A stretch of DNA of 64,000 bases from Panacagrimonas sp041603235 (GTDB taxonomy: Bacteria > Pseudomonadota > Gammaproteobacteria > Nevskiales > Nevskiaceae): the NCBI GenBank assembly GCA_041603235.1, contig JBFIES010000005.1:211989-275988 (forward strand). The letters run 5' to 3'. Below the pieces are notes generated by a model, which saw only the letters and a list, made by a program, of their open reading frames with translations, made no database searches and had not been told where the DNA came from. Of the stretch, positions 35,897 to 43,863 are shown piece by piece (within the stretch, counting starts at the first letter, position 1; each line of letters begins with the position of its first letter). Made by a program: the position numbers and the translations under genes.

Positions 35897-37732
35897 ATGG
35901 CATTTGAATCGAGCATGACCGTTCCTCCCATTGAACCGCTGACCGCTCGGGAAGCCGAGGTGTTCGAGTTGCTCCGATCCGGTCTTTCCAACCGGGAAAT
36001 ATCAGCCAAGCTCGCGGTCAGTGAGCAGACGGTGAAATTTCACCTCAAGAATATTTTTGGCAAGCTCGGCGCCAGCGGCCGGACGCATGCCGTGGCCATC
36101 GCGGCTCGCTGGGCTTCGGGTGAGGGCGGCAGCAAACTCGCAGATGATCCGCTGGCCGAACGAAAGGCTATGGAGCCGGCCTTGTCGCCACTGGCGTATG
36201 CACGGCGAACACGACGCCTGTACGGAGATCGCGAAGCGGTCATTGATGGCGATCAGGTTTTCACCTACGAGCAGTTTTTCCAGCGTTGTGACCGTGGCTC
36301 GGCGGCGCTGCAACATCTGGGCGTAAAGCCTGGCGATCATGTGGCGACACTGGCGTTCGATACGCATACGCATATCGAGCAATTCTTCGCGGTTCCACAG
36401 ATGGGCGCCGTGATCCTTCCGATCAATCACGGACTCAGCGACGAGGACATCGTCGCGCTACTGGAGCACAGTGATGCCAGTGTGCTGATGGTGGGCGCCG
36501 AGTTCCTGCAGCGCATAGACGCCATTCGCCACAAGCTGGGCAAGCTGCGGCATTTCATCTCATTTGATGGGCAGTGCGACGGTTGGCTCGAACATGCGGC
36601 ACTGATGGCTTCCGCTGCGTCTTTCGTTGCGCATGATGTTGGTGAGCACGATGCGCTCGCCATCAGCTACACCAGTGGCACGACGCTTGCGCCGCTGGGT
36701 GCCATGGTCAGCCACCGTAACGCCTGGATGAACGTGGCAGCGTGCATGCTGCATTGGCCATTGAAAGCCGCTGATCGCTACTTGTGGATGGTGCCGCTGT
36801 CACATGGCAACGGTTGGGGTTTTGTGTGGACGGTGACGGCGGCGGGTGCGGTGCACGTCTGCACGCGTCGCTTTTCGCTGGAGGTGCTCGGTGCTGAAAT
36901 CGCGCGTCAGCGCATCAGCGTTCTGTGTGCGGGGCGCTCTGCGCTGCAGGCCATCTCGCATCTGGCTGACGATACGGGGCAGCAGATGCCGCGTGGTATT
37001 CGCGTTCTGACTGCCGGAGCCTCGCCTGCAGCTGCCACGATTGAACGCATCGAGTCCCGGTTGGGCTGGGAACTCACGCATGCATATGGCCTGAGCGAAA
37101 CCGCGGTGTTCATCTCGTTCCGAAATGGCGAAGGCATGGAAGATCAATGGACGCCGACAGAGCTGGCTTCATGGAAAGCCGGGCAGGGGGTTGAGCCCAA
37201 TACATCGTGTGAGCTGCGCGTCGTGGATGAGGAGGGCGTGGACGTGCCGCGAGACGGCGCGACCTTGGGCGAGATTGTCATGCGGGGCAGCAGCCTGATG
37301 CTTGGTTATTACAAGAATCCGCAGGCTACGCGTCGGGCCTTTGCAGGTGGCTGGTTCCACACCGGCGACGCCGCGGTGATGCACCGGGATGGATCAATCG
37401 CCATACGTGATCGCTTCAAGGACATCATTATCAGCGGCGATCAGCTGATCGCGTCCATTGAGGTCGAGAATGCGCTGCTGCGTCACCCCATGGTGCGAGA
37501 GGTTGCCGTGGTGGGTCGGCCAGACGACGCCCTTGGCGAAGCGGTTCATGCACTGGTGATTCTCAAGGCGGGTGCGAGCACCAGCATTGACGCGTTGCAT
37601 GAAACTGCGAGTACTCATCTGGCGGCCTTCAAATGCCCGCAGCAAATCGAGATCGTCCAGAGCCTGCCGCGAACCGGTTCCGGCAAGGTGATCAAGCGGC
37701 TGCTGCGCCAGGCGGGAAAGAAAGAGGGCTGA
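35897..37732 (+). CDS. LuxR-type HTH domain fused to an AMP-dependent acyl-CoA ligase
   Basis: A single open frame of about 611 aa. Residues about 14-70 are a full LuxR/GerE helix-turn-helix (LTAREAEVFELLRSGLSNREIS then VKFHLKNIFGKLGA). From about residue 92 it is an ANL-superfamily ligase of normal length, with GWFHTGD, DRFKDIIISG and the C-terminal catalytic Lys in TGSGKVIKR. Motif A3 is TSGTTLAPLG, lacking the usual PKG lysine. An internal ATG at 36170 preceded by AAAGG could yield the ligase alone. The start is uncertain (GTG 35879, ATG 35897 or 35915). It may couple acid activation to gene control (inference). Confidence 0.8.
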   Translation: MAFESSMTVPPIEPLTAREAEVFELLRSGLSNREISAKLAVSEQTVKFHLKNIFGKLGASGRTHAVAIAARWASGEGGSKLADDPLAERKAMEPALSPLAYARRTRRLYGDREAVIDGDQVFTYEQFFQRCDRGSAALQHLGVKPGDHVATLAFDTHTHIEQFFAVPQMGAVILPINHGLSDEDIVALLEHSDASVLMVGAEFLQRIDAIRHKLGKLRHFISFDGQCDGWLEHAALMASAASFVAHDVGEHDALAISYTSGTTLAPLGAMVSHRNAWMNVAACMLHWPLKAADRYLWMVPLSHGNGWGFVWTVTAAGAVHVCTRRFSLEVLGAEIARQRISVLCAGRSALQAISHLADDTGQQMPRGIRVLTAGASPAAATIERIESRLGWELTHAYGLSETAVFISFRNGEGMEDQWTPTELASWKAGQGVEPNTSCELRVVDEEGVDVPRDGATLGEIVMRGSSLMLGYYKNPQATRRAFAGGWFHTGDAAVMHRDGSIAIRDRFKDIIISGDQLIASIEVENALLRHPMVREVAVVGRPDDALGEAVHALVILKAGASTSIDALHETASTHLAAFKCPQQIEIVQSLPRTGSGKVIKRLLRQAGKKEG

Positions 37733-37901
37733 CCTACTCGGATGAGTAGTGTGCGGGTCAGGGTGCTTGACTAGCATTCTCGCAGCGACGTTACCGACAG
37801 CCGCTCCTGATGTGCAGCGGCAGTGCCCTGCGCCCAGGCGTCGCCACCTGACGAAAGCATCGTGCCGTGGGCACTGATCAAAAAAATACTGGAGGAAGGA
37901 C

Positions 37902-39608
37902 ATGAGTGATCTGGATAAGTATCGTGCTGCGCGTGATCTGCTGCTGAAACACCGTAGCGACTACGCAGCCGCCCGGCGTGAGTTTCGCTGGCCAGATCTA
38001 CCTGAATTCAACTGGGCGCTTGATCATTTTGACGATATGGCGCGTGCCAACCAGAGCACCGCGCTGCGCATCGTTGATGAAGACGGATCGGAAGAGGTGC
38101 GCAGTTTTGAAGCGCTCCGCCTGGCCTCTGATCGCGCGGCCAACTACCTGCGTGATCTGGGGGTGCAGCGTGGTGATCGCCTGCTGGTGATGCTGCCGAA
38201 TCGGGTTGAGCTGTGGGAGATCATGCTTGCTGCGATCAAGCTCGGCGCCGTGCTCAGCCCCGCCACCATGCTGCTCTCGGAAGCCGATCTCAAGGACCGT
38301 ATCGAGCGCGGACAGATGCGCGCGGTTATCGTCGATGACAGTTGCCGCGAACGTTTTGAAGGGCTCGCCGGGAAATGCATTCGGGTCTGTGTTGGCGGCT
38401 CCGCAGAAAACTGGAATCGCTATGAGGATGCGGCACAGGCTGACGCTGATTTTGATCCGCAGGGCGTGACCCGCGCCGACGATCCCTGCGTGCTTTATTT
38501 CACCTCTGGCACAACCTCCAAGCCCAAGATGGTTTTGCATACGCAGCGGAGCTATCCGGTGGGGCATCTGAGCACGGTGTACTGGATTGGCCTGCAACCG
38601 GGCGATGTGCATCTCAATATCAGCTCGCCGGGCTGGGCCAAGCACGCCTGGAGTTGCTTCTTCGCGCCCTGGTCGGTGGGTGCAAGTGTTTTCATCTACA
38701 ACCAGGGTGCATTCAATGCGGCGCGCACCCTGGAAACCCTGGTGCGCTGTGAGGTTACGACGCTATGTGCGCCACCAACGGCCTGGCGCGCACTGATTCT
38801 GCAGGATCTAAAGCAGTACCCGGTGAAACTGCGCGAGCTGGTGAGTGCAGGCGAGCCTCTGAATCCGGAGGTCATTGAGCGGGTCCGTGCAGCCTGGGGA
38901 ATGGAAATTCGCGAAGGCTATGGGCAGACAGAATCAACGGCCATGCTCGGAAATCCTCCTGGGCAGAGCGTTCGCTATGGTTCCATGGGACGGCCGCTGC
39001 CGGGCTATGCGATGGAGTTGATCAACACCGATGGCCAGATTGCACGCGAAGGCGAGGTGAGCGTGACGCTTGATCCACGACCGGCGGGTCTGATGGCGGG
39101 CTATGCAGGCGACGAGGTACGTACGCAAAAAGCCCTCGGCGGCAGTCACTATGGGACCGGTGATGTCGCCACCGTTGATGACGACGGTTTCTACTGGTTT
39201 GTCGGCCGTACTGACGATGTGTTCAAGAGCAGTGACTACCGTATTTCTCCCTTCGAGCTGGAGAGTGCATTGGTTGAGCACGAAGCGGTGACCGAGGCTG
39301 CGGTGGTAGAAAGCCCTGACCCGAAGCGTCTTTGTGTGCCCAAGGCCTGTGTGATTCTCAAGCCCGGCTTTGCTCCGAATGCGGATACAGCTTTGTCGAT
39401 TCTCAAATTCACGCGAGAACGTCTGGCGCCGTATCAGAAAATTCGCATTATCGAATTCTGCGAGTTGCCCAAGACCGTTTCAGGAAAGATTCGCCGCACC
39501 GAACTGCGCAGCACCGAGGCAGCGCGTCGTGGGGCAGGTGAGCGCGCGGAACTGGAATTTTTTGAAACCGACTTCCCTGAACTGGCGAGTGTTCGCAAGA
39601 AAGCCTGA
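37902..39608 (+). CDS. AMP-dependent acyl-CoA ligase, benzoate/medium-chain type
   Basis: A 568-aa ANL ligase. It shows YFTSGTTSKPKMVLHT (A3), SSPGWAKHAWS, GYGQTESTAML (A5), YGTGDVATVDDDGFYWFVGRTDDVFKSSDYRISPFELESAL (A7-A8) and TVSGKIRRTELR (A10 Lys). These features match the acetyl-CoA-synthetase-like ACSM/benzoate-CoA ligase branch. It has a strong GGAGGAAGG just before ATG 37902. It lies 169 bp after the LuxR-ligase fusion, which could regulate it. The substrate is unproven. Confidence 0.9.
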   Translation: MSDLDKYRAARDLLLKHRSDYAAARREFRWPDLPEFNWALDHFDDMARANQSTALRIVDEDGSEEVRSFEALRLASDRAANYLRDLGVQRGDRLLVMLPNRVELWEIMLAAIKLGAVLSPATMLLSEADLKDRIERGQMRAVIVDDSCRERFEGLAGKCIRVCVGGSAENWNRYEDAAQADADFDPQGVTRADDPCVLYFTSGTTSKPKMVLHTQRSYPVGHLSTVYWIGLQPGDVHLNISSPGWAKHAWSCFFAPWSVGASVFIYNQGAFNAARTLETLVRCEVTTLCAPPTAWRALILQDLKQYPVKLRELVSAGEPLNPEVIERVRAAWGMEIREGYGQTESTAMLGNPPGQSVRYGSMGRPLPGYAMELINTDGQIAREGEVSVTLDPRPAGLMAGYAGDEVRTQKALGGSHYGTGDVATVDDDGFYWFVGRTDDVFKSSDYRISPFELESALVEHEAVTEAAVVESPDPKRLCVPKACVILKPGFAPNADTALSILKFTRERLAPYQKIRIIEFCELPKTVSGKIRRTELRSTEAARRGAGERAELEFFETDFPELASVRKKA

Positions 39609-39635
39609 GCTCAGCAACTGGCAGCCGAGCGTGCT

Positions 39636-39872
39636 TCAGGACCGGCAAGGCGGTCCTGGAATCAGTGGCAGCCCCAGTTCTCCGCGCACGCGGGACAGCG
39701 TTCTCGCGCGCCTTGCCGGGTCGGCGGGGTAGCGGGCAAGCCAGTCGAGCAGCGCAGCGACGTCTAGGCTGTGAGTGCGGATCCAATGCAGAATGTCCTT
39801 CAGTTCTGCCTCGTTGTTCTGGTCATCGTCCAGATAGAGGCTGAGTCGCTGCGTCAGATTCTCCGGTAACAC
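39636..39872 (-). CDS. Small hypothetical protein downstream of tetR
   Basis: A possible 78-aa protein starting at GTG 39872 (or TTG 39878), just past the stop of the TetR gene on the same strand. The sequence is helical and charged (LPENLTQRLSLYLDDDQNNEAELKDILHWIRTHS). No family is recognised. The last codons overlap a terminator-like hairpin, and the start has no clear Shine-Dalgarno sequence, so it may not be real. Confidence 0.4.
   Translation of the reverse strand: MLPENLTQRLSLYLDDDQNNEAELKDILHWIRTHSLDVAALLDWLARYPADPARRARTLSRVRGELGLPLIPGPPCRS
39638..39657. terminator. Hairpin after the second acyl-CoA ligase
   Basis: A perfect 7-bp stem (AGGACCG 39638-39644, CGGTCCT 39651-39657, 6-base loop) 30 bp past the ligase stop, without a T-run. 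It may end the 34.5-39.6 kb cluster. Confidence 0.4.
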
Positions 39873-39882
39873 GTGCAAGCTT

Positions 39883-40509
39883 CTAGGCGCGTGCCAGCAT
39901 TCTGGCGCTGGCATCGCTCAGACGTTTGAGGCTTGCCCGCGACTGACCGGCTCGCGAGCGTAGTGCGAGGCTGTGCATGGTGGTGGCGGCCAGCTTGCCC
40001 AGCGTGGCGGGGTCGGTATCGGAAGGCAGTTCGCCATCGGCCAGGGCGCGTTCGAAGCGCGAGATCAGCAGCGCATCAATCCTTTGCAGCGTCCGGTCGA
40101 GATACTGGCGAATCTGCGGGTCGGCGTGAGCTTCACTGGTTGCGGTGCACATGACCATGCACCCGCGCGGGCCGTCATCACCTGAAAAATAAACATTGAG
40201 GACCCGGCTATAGAAGGCGCGCAGCGCGGCTTCTAGGGGCTGGTCTGCGGTCAGCGCCGGCTCCAGCTGCTCGGCCATGTGCGTGCTGAATTTCTCCATG
40301 GCCTGCAAGTAGATCGACTGCTTGTTTCCAAATGCTGCATACAGGCTCGGCCGGTTCATGCCGGTTGCCATGGACAGGTCATCAAGAGAAGTGGCGCTGT
40401 ACCCGCCTGACCAGCATGAGTCCATGACCTGTTGCAGGGCCTGCTCAGGATCATAGCTACGTGGTCGGCCACGGCGTTTCGCGGCCTTTGGTTTTGTATC
40501 GTTCTGCAT
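39883..40509 (-). CDS. TetR/AcrR family transcriptional regulator
   Basis: A 208-aa regulator. The N-terminal GRPRSYDPEQALQQVMDSCW and LDDLSMATGMNRPSLYAAFGNKQ form the HTH, in the style of the AcuR/Bm3R1-type branch (RGRPR start). The rest is a helical ligand domain with a Cys pair (GCMVMC). It is divergent from the isonitrile-hydratase-like gene, with a 241-bp spacer that contains the short inverted pair CGTA...TACG near 40530 and is AT-rich. It may control that gene (inference). Confidence 0.87.
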   Translation of the reverse strand: MQNDTKPKAAKRRGRPRSYDPEQALQQVMDSCWSGGYSATSLDDLSMATGMNRPSLYAAFGNKQSIYLQAMEKFSTHMAEQLEPALTADQPLEAALRAFYSRVLNVYFSGDDGPRGCMVMCTATSEAHADPQIRQYLDRTLQRIDALLISRFERALADGELPSDTDPATLGKLAATTMHSLALRSRAGQSRASLKRLSDASARMLARA

Positions 40510-40750
40510 AAAATAATTGACGCTCGTAAATAAATTGCGATACGGTACAAAAAAGCTTCAAGGCTGATGATGCCAGAAGCAGATCAGTGTTTGAATCAAT
40601 CTTTGTACGACAGGAACAGAGTGACACGTTTCATCCGCTTGCCCGACACGGTCCATCTCCAAAGCGTTTGGGCCTGAACTAGCGGGTGTTCGCAGAATCA
40701 AGACGGGCAATGCCCGCATCATCAACCAAGCACAACAATGAGGAGACGAC

Positions 40751-41392
40751 ATGAAAGTTCTCGCGCTGGTGTACCCCGGCATGACTTTGCAGGACCTGGT
40801 AGGGCCAATTCAGGCCTGGAGCTTCCTGCCGGACTACGAGGTTCAGTTTGCATGGCATGAAGCGGGTCCGGTGCCGACTGACAGCGGCTTGAGCGTGCAG
40901 GCCACGCACAGCTTTGATGACTGCTGGGAGAATCCCGACGTGCTCATGGTGGGCGGCGGCGCCAAGCCCACCATTGATCTGCTCGGTGACCAGAAGGTTC
41001 TGTCGTTTCTCGCCGAACGTGGCGAACGCGCCAAATGGGTTGCCAGTGTCTGTACCGGATCACTGCTGCTGGGCGCGGCGGGTCTGCTCAAGGGGTATCG
41101 CGCTTCAGTGCACTGGGGCGCGCGTGAACAGTTGGCTCAGTTTGGTGCTGAGTTATCTGAAGAGCGCGTTTGCATTGATCGCAATCGCCTGACCGGTGGC
41201 GGCATCACATCTGGCATTGATTTCGGTATTGCCATTGCTGGCCTGTGGGCGGGCGAGCCGGTGGGCCGCATGATCGAGCTGATCCTTGAATACGCGCCAG
41301 AGCCGCCTTATGGAACGGGCAGGCCCGAACTTGCAGACCCCGCGACGCTGGCCGCCGGGCAGCAAGCCCTGGGTCAGGCAATGGGGTTCTGA
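40751..41392 (+). CDS. DJ-1/PfpI family protein, isonitrile hydratase-like
   Basis: A 213-aa DJ-1 fold protein. The nucleophile Cys101 sits in VASVCTGSLLLGAAGLL, Thr102 follows, and Asp15 lies in LQDLVGP. These match the Pseudomonas isonitrile hydratase InhA residues D17/C101/T102. GGGITSGIDFG and LEYAPEPPY are also shared. InhA hydrates isocyanides to N-formamides. The ATG at 40751 has GAGGAG 4-5 bases upstream. It faces a TetR gene and is followed 6 bp away by the convergent DUF2855 gene. Confidence 0.85.
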   Translation: MKVLALVYPGMTLQDLVGPIQAWSFLPDYEVQFAWHEAGPVPTDSGLSVQATHSFDDCWENPDVLMVGGGAKPTIDLLGDQKVLSFLAERGERAKWVASVCTGSLLLGAAGLLKGYRASVHWGAREQLAQFGAELSEERVCIDRNRLTGGGITSGIDFGIAIAGLWAGEPVGRMIELILEYAPEPPYGTGRPELADPATLAAGQQALGQAMGF

Positions 41393-41398
41393 GGCAAA

Positions 41399-42484
41399 TC
41401 AGATCTGCAGGATGTATCCGCGGTTGGCGGCCGCGGACCCATCCAGGAAGGCGCGGTAAACATCCTCCACAGCCGCGGGGCCTTGTTGTCGCACCAGACT
41501 GATCCCGGTTTGCACGCGGGGCAGCAGGGAGGCCCAGGCGGTGTTGAAGCGCTGCTGGAACGCTTCAGCACCCCAGGCCGACATGCGGCTGACGATGTGA
41601 TCGGGCGCAAAGAAGAATTCCGGCGTCGGTCCGGGCAGCGGAAGGCCGGGGCGGATGGCTGTCCAATGTGTGCCGCCGACAGTGATGCTGTGCTTTAGGT
41701 GGGCGCCAAAATGCTCGTGCACACTGGTCTGCACCGTGGCGTCGCCAGCCATGTCGATGAACAGGCTGGGCTGATCCTGAGGCAGCGATGCGATATCGCT
41801 GTACTCCACAACCTCGTCATACAGATCGAGGCCTTTCACAAATTCCAGATTGGCGCTGGAGGTCAGGCCGATCTGCCGGGTCTCGCCACGTTCGCGCAGA
41901 AAATGCGCCATGCCGATCGCGGTTTTGGACGAGGCACTGGCGAGCACGATGCTCTCCGCGCCCCAGCTTCCGCGATCCGCGAGATACTGATTCATCAGGA
42001 AGGCGGTTAACCCAAGCGGACGAAATATGGAGTGCCAGTCTTCGTCGTTGGCCTTGTGTAGCGGGTCTGCCGAGCAGCGCGAATATCGGTTGTAGAAAGG
42101 ATTGAGCTGCTGGCGTGTTTCGGCGCCTTCGACGATGGTGCCCTGGTCAACGCTCTTGGGCGTGAGCATGGCGTGGCTGGCCATGGGCCAGTAGCCGAAT
42201 AGGCGCTCGCCAACGGCGACGCCTTCGACCCCGGACTGGATGACATCGGCATAACCCCAGACCGGAATCTGGCCCCAGCCTTCGGCACAGGGGTAGAACA
42301 TCCAATAACCCAGAATGTCGCCATACGCGGCGTAGGTGATGTTGTTGGCGGTCAGCGCAAAGCGATCAACTTCGAGCAGAAGCTGGTTTTCCTGTGCCTC
42401 CACGAGTGGCTGTTCAACCCATCGCACCTCGTGGAAATCGTTCTGTCTGACTTGGAATGCTTGCAGGTTTTCAGTGTTGCTCAT
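41399..42484 (-). CDS. DUF2855 family protein, MDR oxidoreductase-like
   Basis: A 361-aa protein resembling the medium-chain dehydrogenase/reductase fold without a clear zinc site. Typical family stretches are LTANNITYAAYGDILGYWMFYP, WGQIPVWGYADV, and a Rossmann-like VLASASSKTAIGMAHFL. DUF2855 proteins are uncharacterised, and zinc-independent quinone-reductase-like activity is inference. It converges on the DJ-1 gene. It lies directly downstream of the DUF1501 gene on the same strand with a 9-bp gap, possibly by read-through. Confidence 0.88.
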   Translation of the reverse strand: MSNTENLQAFQVRQNDFHEVRWVEQPLVEAQENQLLLEVDRFALTANNITYAAYGDILGYWMFYPCAEGWGQIPVWGYADVIQSGVEGVAVGERLFGYWPMASHAMLTPKSVDQGTIVEGAETRQQLNPFYNRYSRCSADPLHKANDEDWHSIFRPLGLTAFLMNQYLADRGSWGAESIVLASASSKTAIGMAHFLRERGETRQIGLTSSANLEFVKGLDLYDEVVEYSDIASLPQDQPSLFIDMAGDATVQTSVHEHFGAHLKHSITVGGTHWTAIRPGLPLPGPTPEFFFAPDHIVSRMSAWGAEAFQQRFNTAWASLLPRVQTGISLVRQQGPAAVEDVYRAFLDGSAAANRGYILQI

Positions 42485-42493
42485 TTGTTTGCG

Positions 42494-43855
42494 CTACCCC
42501 ATGAAGTCCAGATTGCTGCTGCCAAAATGATCCAGATTCGGAAACACCAGACCCAGGTCGGATTCGGAGACGCCAAACCATCGCGCCAGTGTTGCCCCGT
42601 ACTGATCTGTCGAGAGTGTCGGGATGATACGACCCAACTCCGCGTCGTCCGGCCCGTTGATGGTCAGGTTGGGCATGGTGCCGTAAATGCGTCCGCCAGC
42701 AACCGCGCCACCCACTACCAGTGCATGGCCGCCCCAGCCGTGATCCGATCCATCGCCATTGGAGGTCAGGGTGCGGCCAAAGTCTGATGCGGTAAATGTT
42801 GTGACATCGTTTTCAGCGTTGATTTCCGCCATCGCGTTCTGGAATGCGAGAAGACCGGCGCTGAGGCTTTCGAGCTGGCTGCTGAGTCGTCCGGCCTGTT
42901 CATCGTGCGTATCAAAGTCCGGATAGCTGATGAAGAACATCTGGCGGGACTGTCCCACAGCACCGCGTGCCCGGATCATGCGCGCCGTCATTTTCAGTTG
43001 CTGCCCGAGGCGATCATTCGGGAAAACGGTATTGAGCGCCGGTACCGAAGCCAGACTGTCATTGACGAACTCTGCAAGATCCACGGAGCGGTTGCCCACA
43101 CCAGCGTATTCGCGGGTGAGCAGCGACGGATGCGTGCGGGCCTGATTGAGCAGTTCCAGATAAGGATCGCCAGGTTCGCTTGGATCATTGATGACGCTGA
43201 ACTCCGGCGCGCCGCCGGTGCCCAGTGCATAGGGCTGCGTATTGAGGCCGCCCTGCCAGACATTGCTGCCACTCAGACTGATATTGAACGACAGGCGCGG
43301 GTTGCCGGCCTGCGAACTGAGCAGATCGGCGATGCGTCCGCCCCAGCCAGAAGGCACCGAGCTTTGCGGCACCGAGGTCATCCACTGTTCCTGCTGATCG
43401 GAGTGCGAGAACAGGAAGCGCGGCAGGGCAACCGAACGGTTCAGATATTGGGTGCGTGTTATCGGCTCCACCAGCGTCCCGACATTGGCCACGAAGGCAG
43501 CCTTGCCACTGTCAAAGAGGGTTTTCACGCCGCTGGAGCTGGCATGCAGCCCGTACTGACCGGCACCGATACCAGCCGGCGCAATCGGTAGCAGGCTGTT
43601 CTGCGTCAGGGCGAGGGTTCCTCGGGACTTTCTGTATATGGCATAGCCCGCATTATCCGAAGGCACAATCCAGTTGAAGCTGTCATTGCCGCCCGTAAGA
43701 AAGATGCACACCAGCGCCTTGTAGCCGCTGGTGTCGCTACCGGCGGCCAGTACCCGCTCCATGCCGCCCAGCGTGGCGAGCAGGGTGCTCGAAGCCAGGG
43801 TTTGCGTGCCGACCTTGAGAAACTTTCGACGGTTCATTGGGTGTCTCATGAGCAT
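42494..43855 (-). CDS. DUF1501 exported protein (Tat signal)
   Basis: A 453-aa protein. NRRKFLKVGTQTLASSTLLATLGG near the start is a twin-arginine signal, and VCIFLTGGNDSFNWIVPSD, FSHSDQQEQW and the alkaline-phosphatase-like FTASDFGRTLTSNGDGSDHGWGGH mark the DUF1501 (sulfatase/phosphatase-superfamily) fold with metal-binding residues. The ATG at 43855 has AAGGA upstream, and the gene begins 8 bp after the DUF1800 stop. The two families nearly always occur together. The shared substrate is unknown. Confidence 0.92.
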   Translation of the reverse strand: MLMRHPMNRRKFLKVGTQTLASSTLLATLGGMERVLAAGSDTSGYKALVCIFLTGGNDSFNWIVPSDNAGYAIYRKSRGTLALTQNSLLPIAPAGIGAGQYGLHASSSGVKTLFDSGKAAFVANVGTLVEPITRTQYLNRSVALPRFLFSHSDQQEQWMTSVPQSSVPSGWGGRIADLLSSQAGNPRLSFNISLSGSNVWQGGLNTQPYALGTGGAPEFSVINDPSEPGDPYLELLNQARTHPSLLTREYAGVGNRSVDLAEFVNDSLASVPALNTVFPNDRLGQQLKMTARMIRARGAVGQSRQMFFISYPDFDTHDEQAGRLSSQLESLSAGLLAFQNAMAEINAENDVTTFTASDFGRTLTSNGDGSDHGWGGHALVVGGAVAGGRIYGTMPNLTINGPDDAELGRIIPTLSTDQYGATLARWFGVSESDLGLVFPNLDHFGSSNLDFMG

Positions 43856-43863
43856 GTCGTTCC

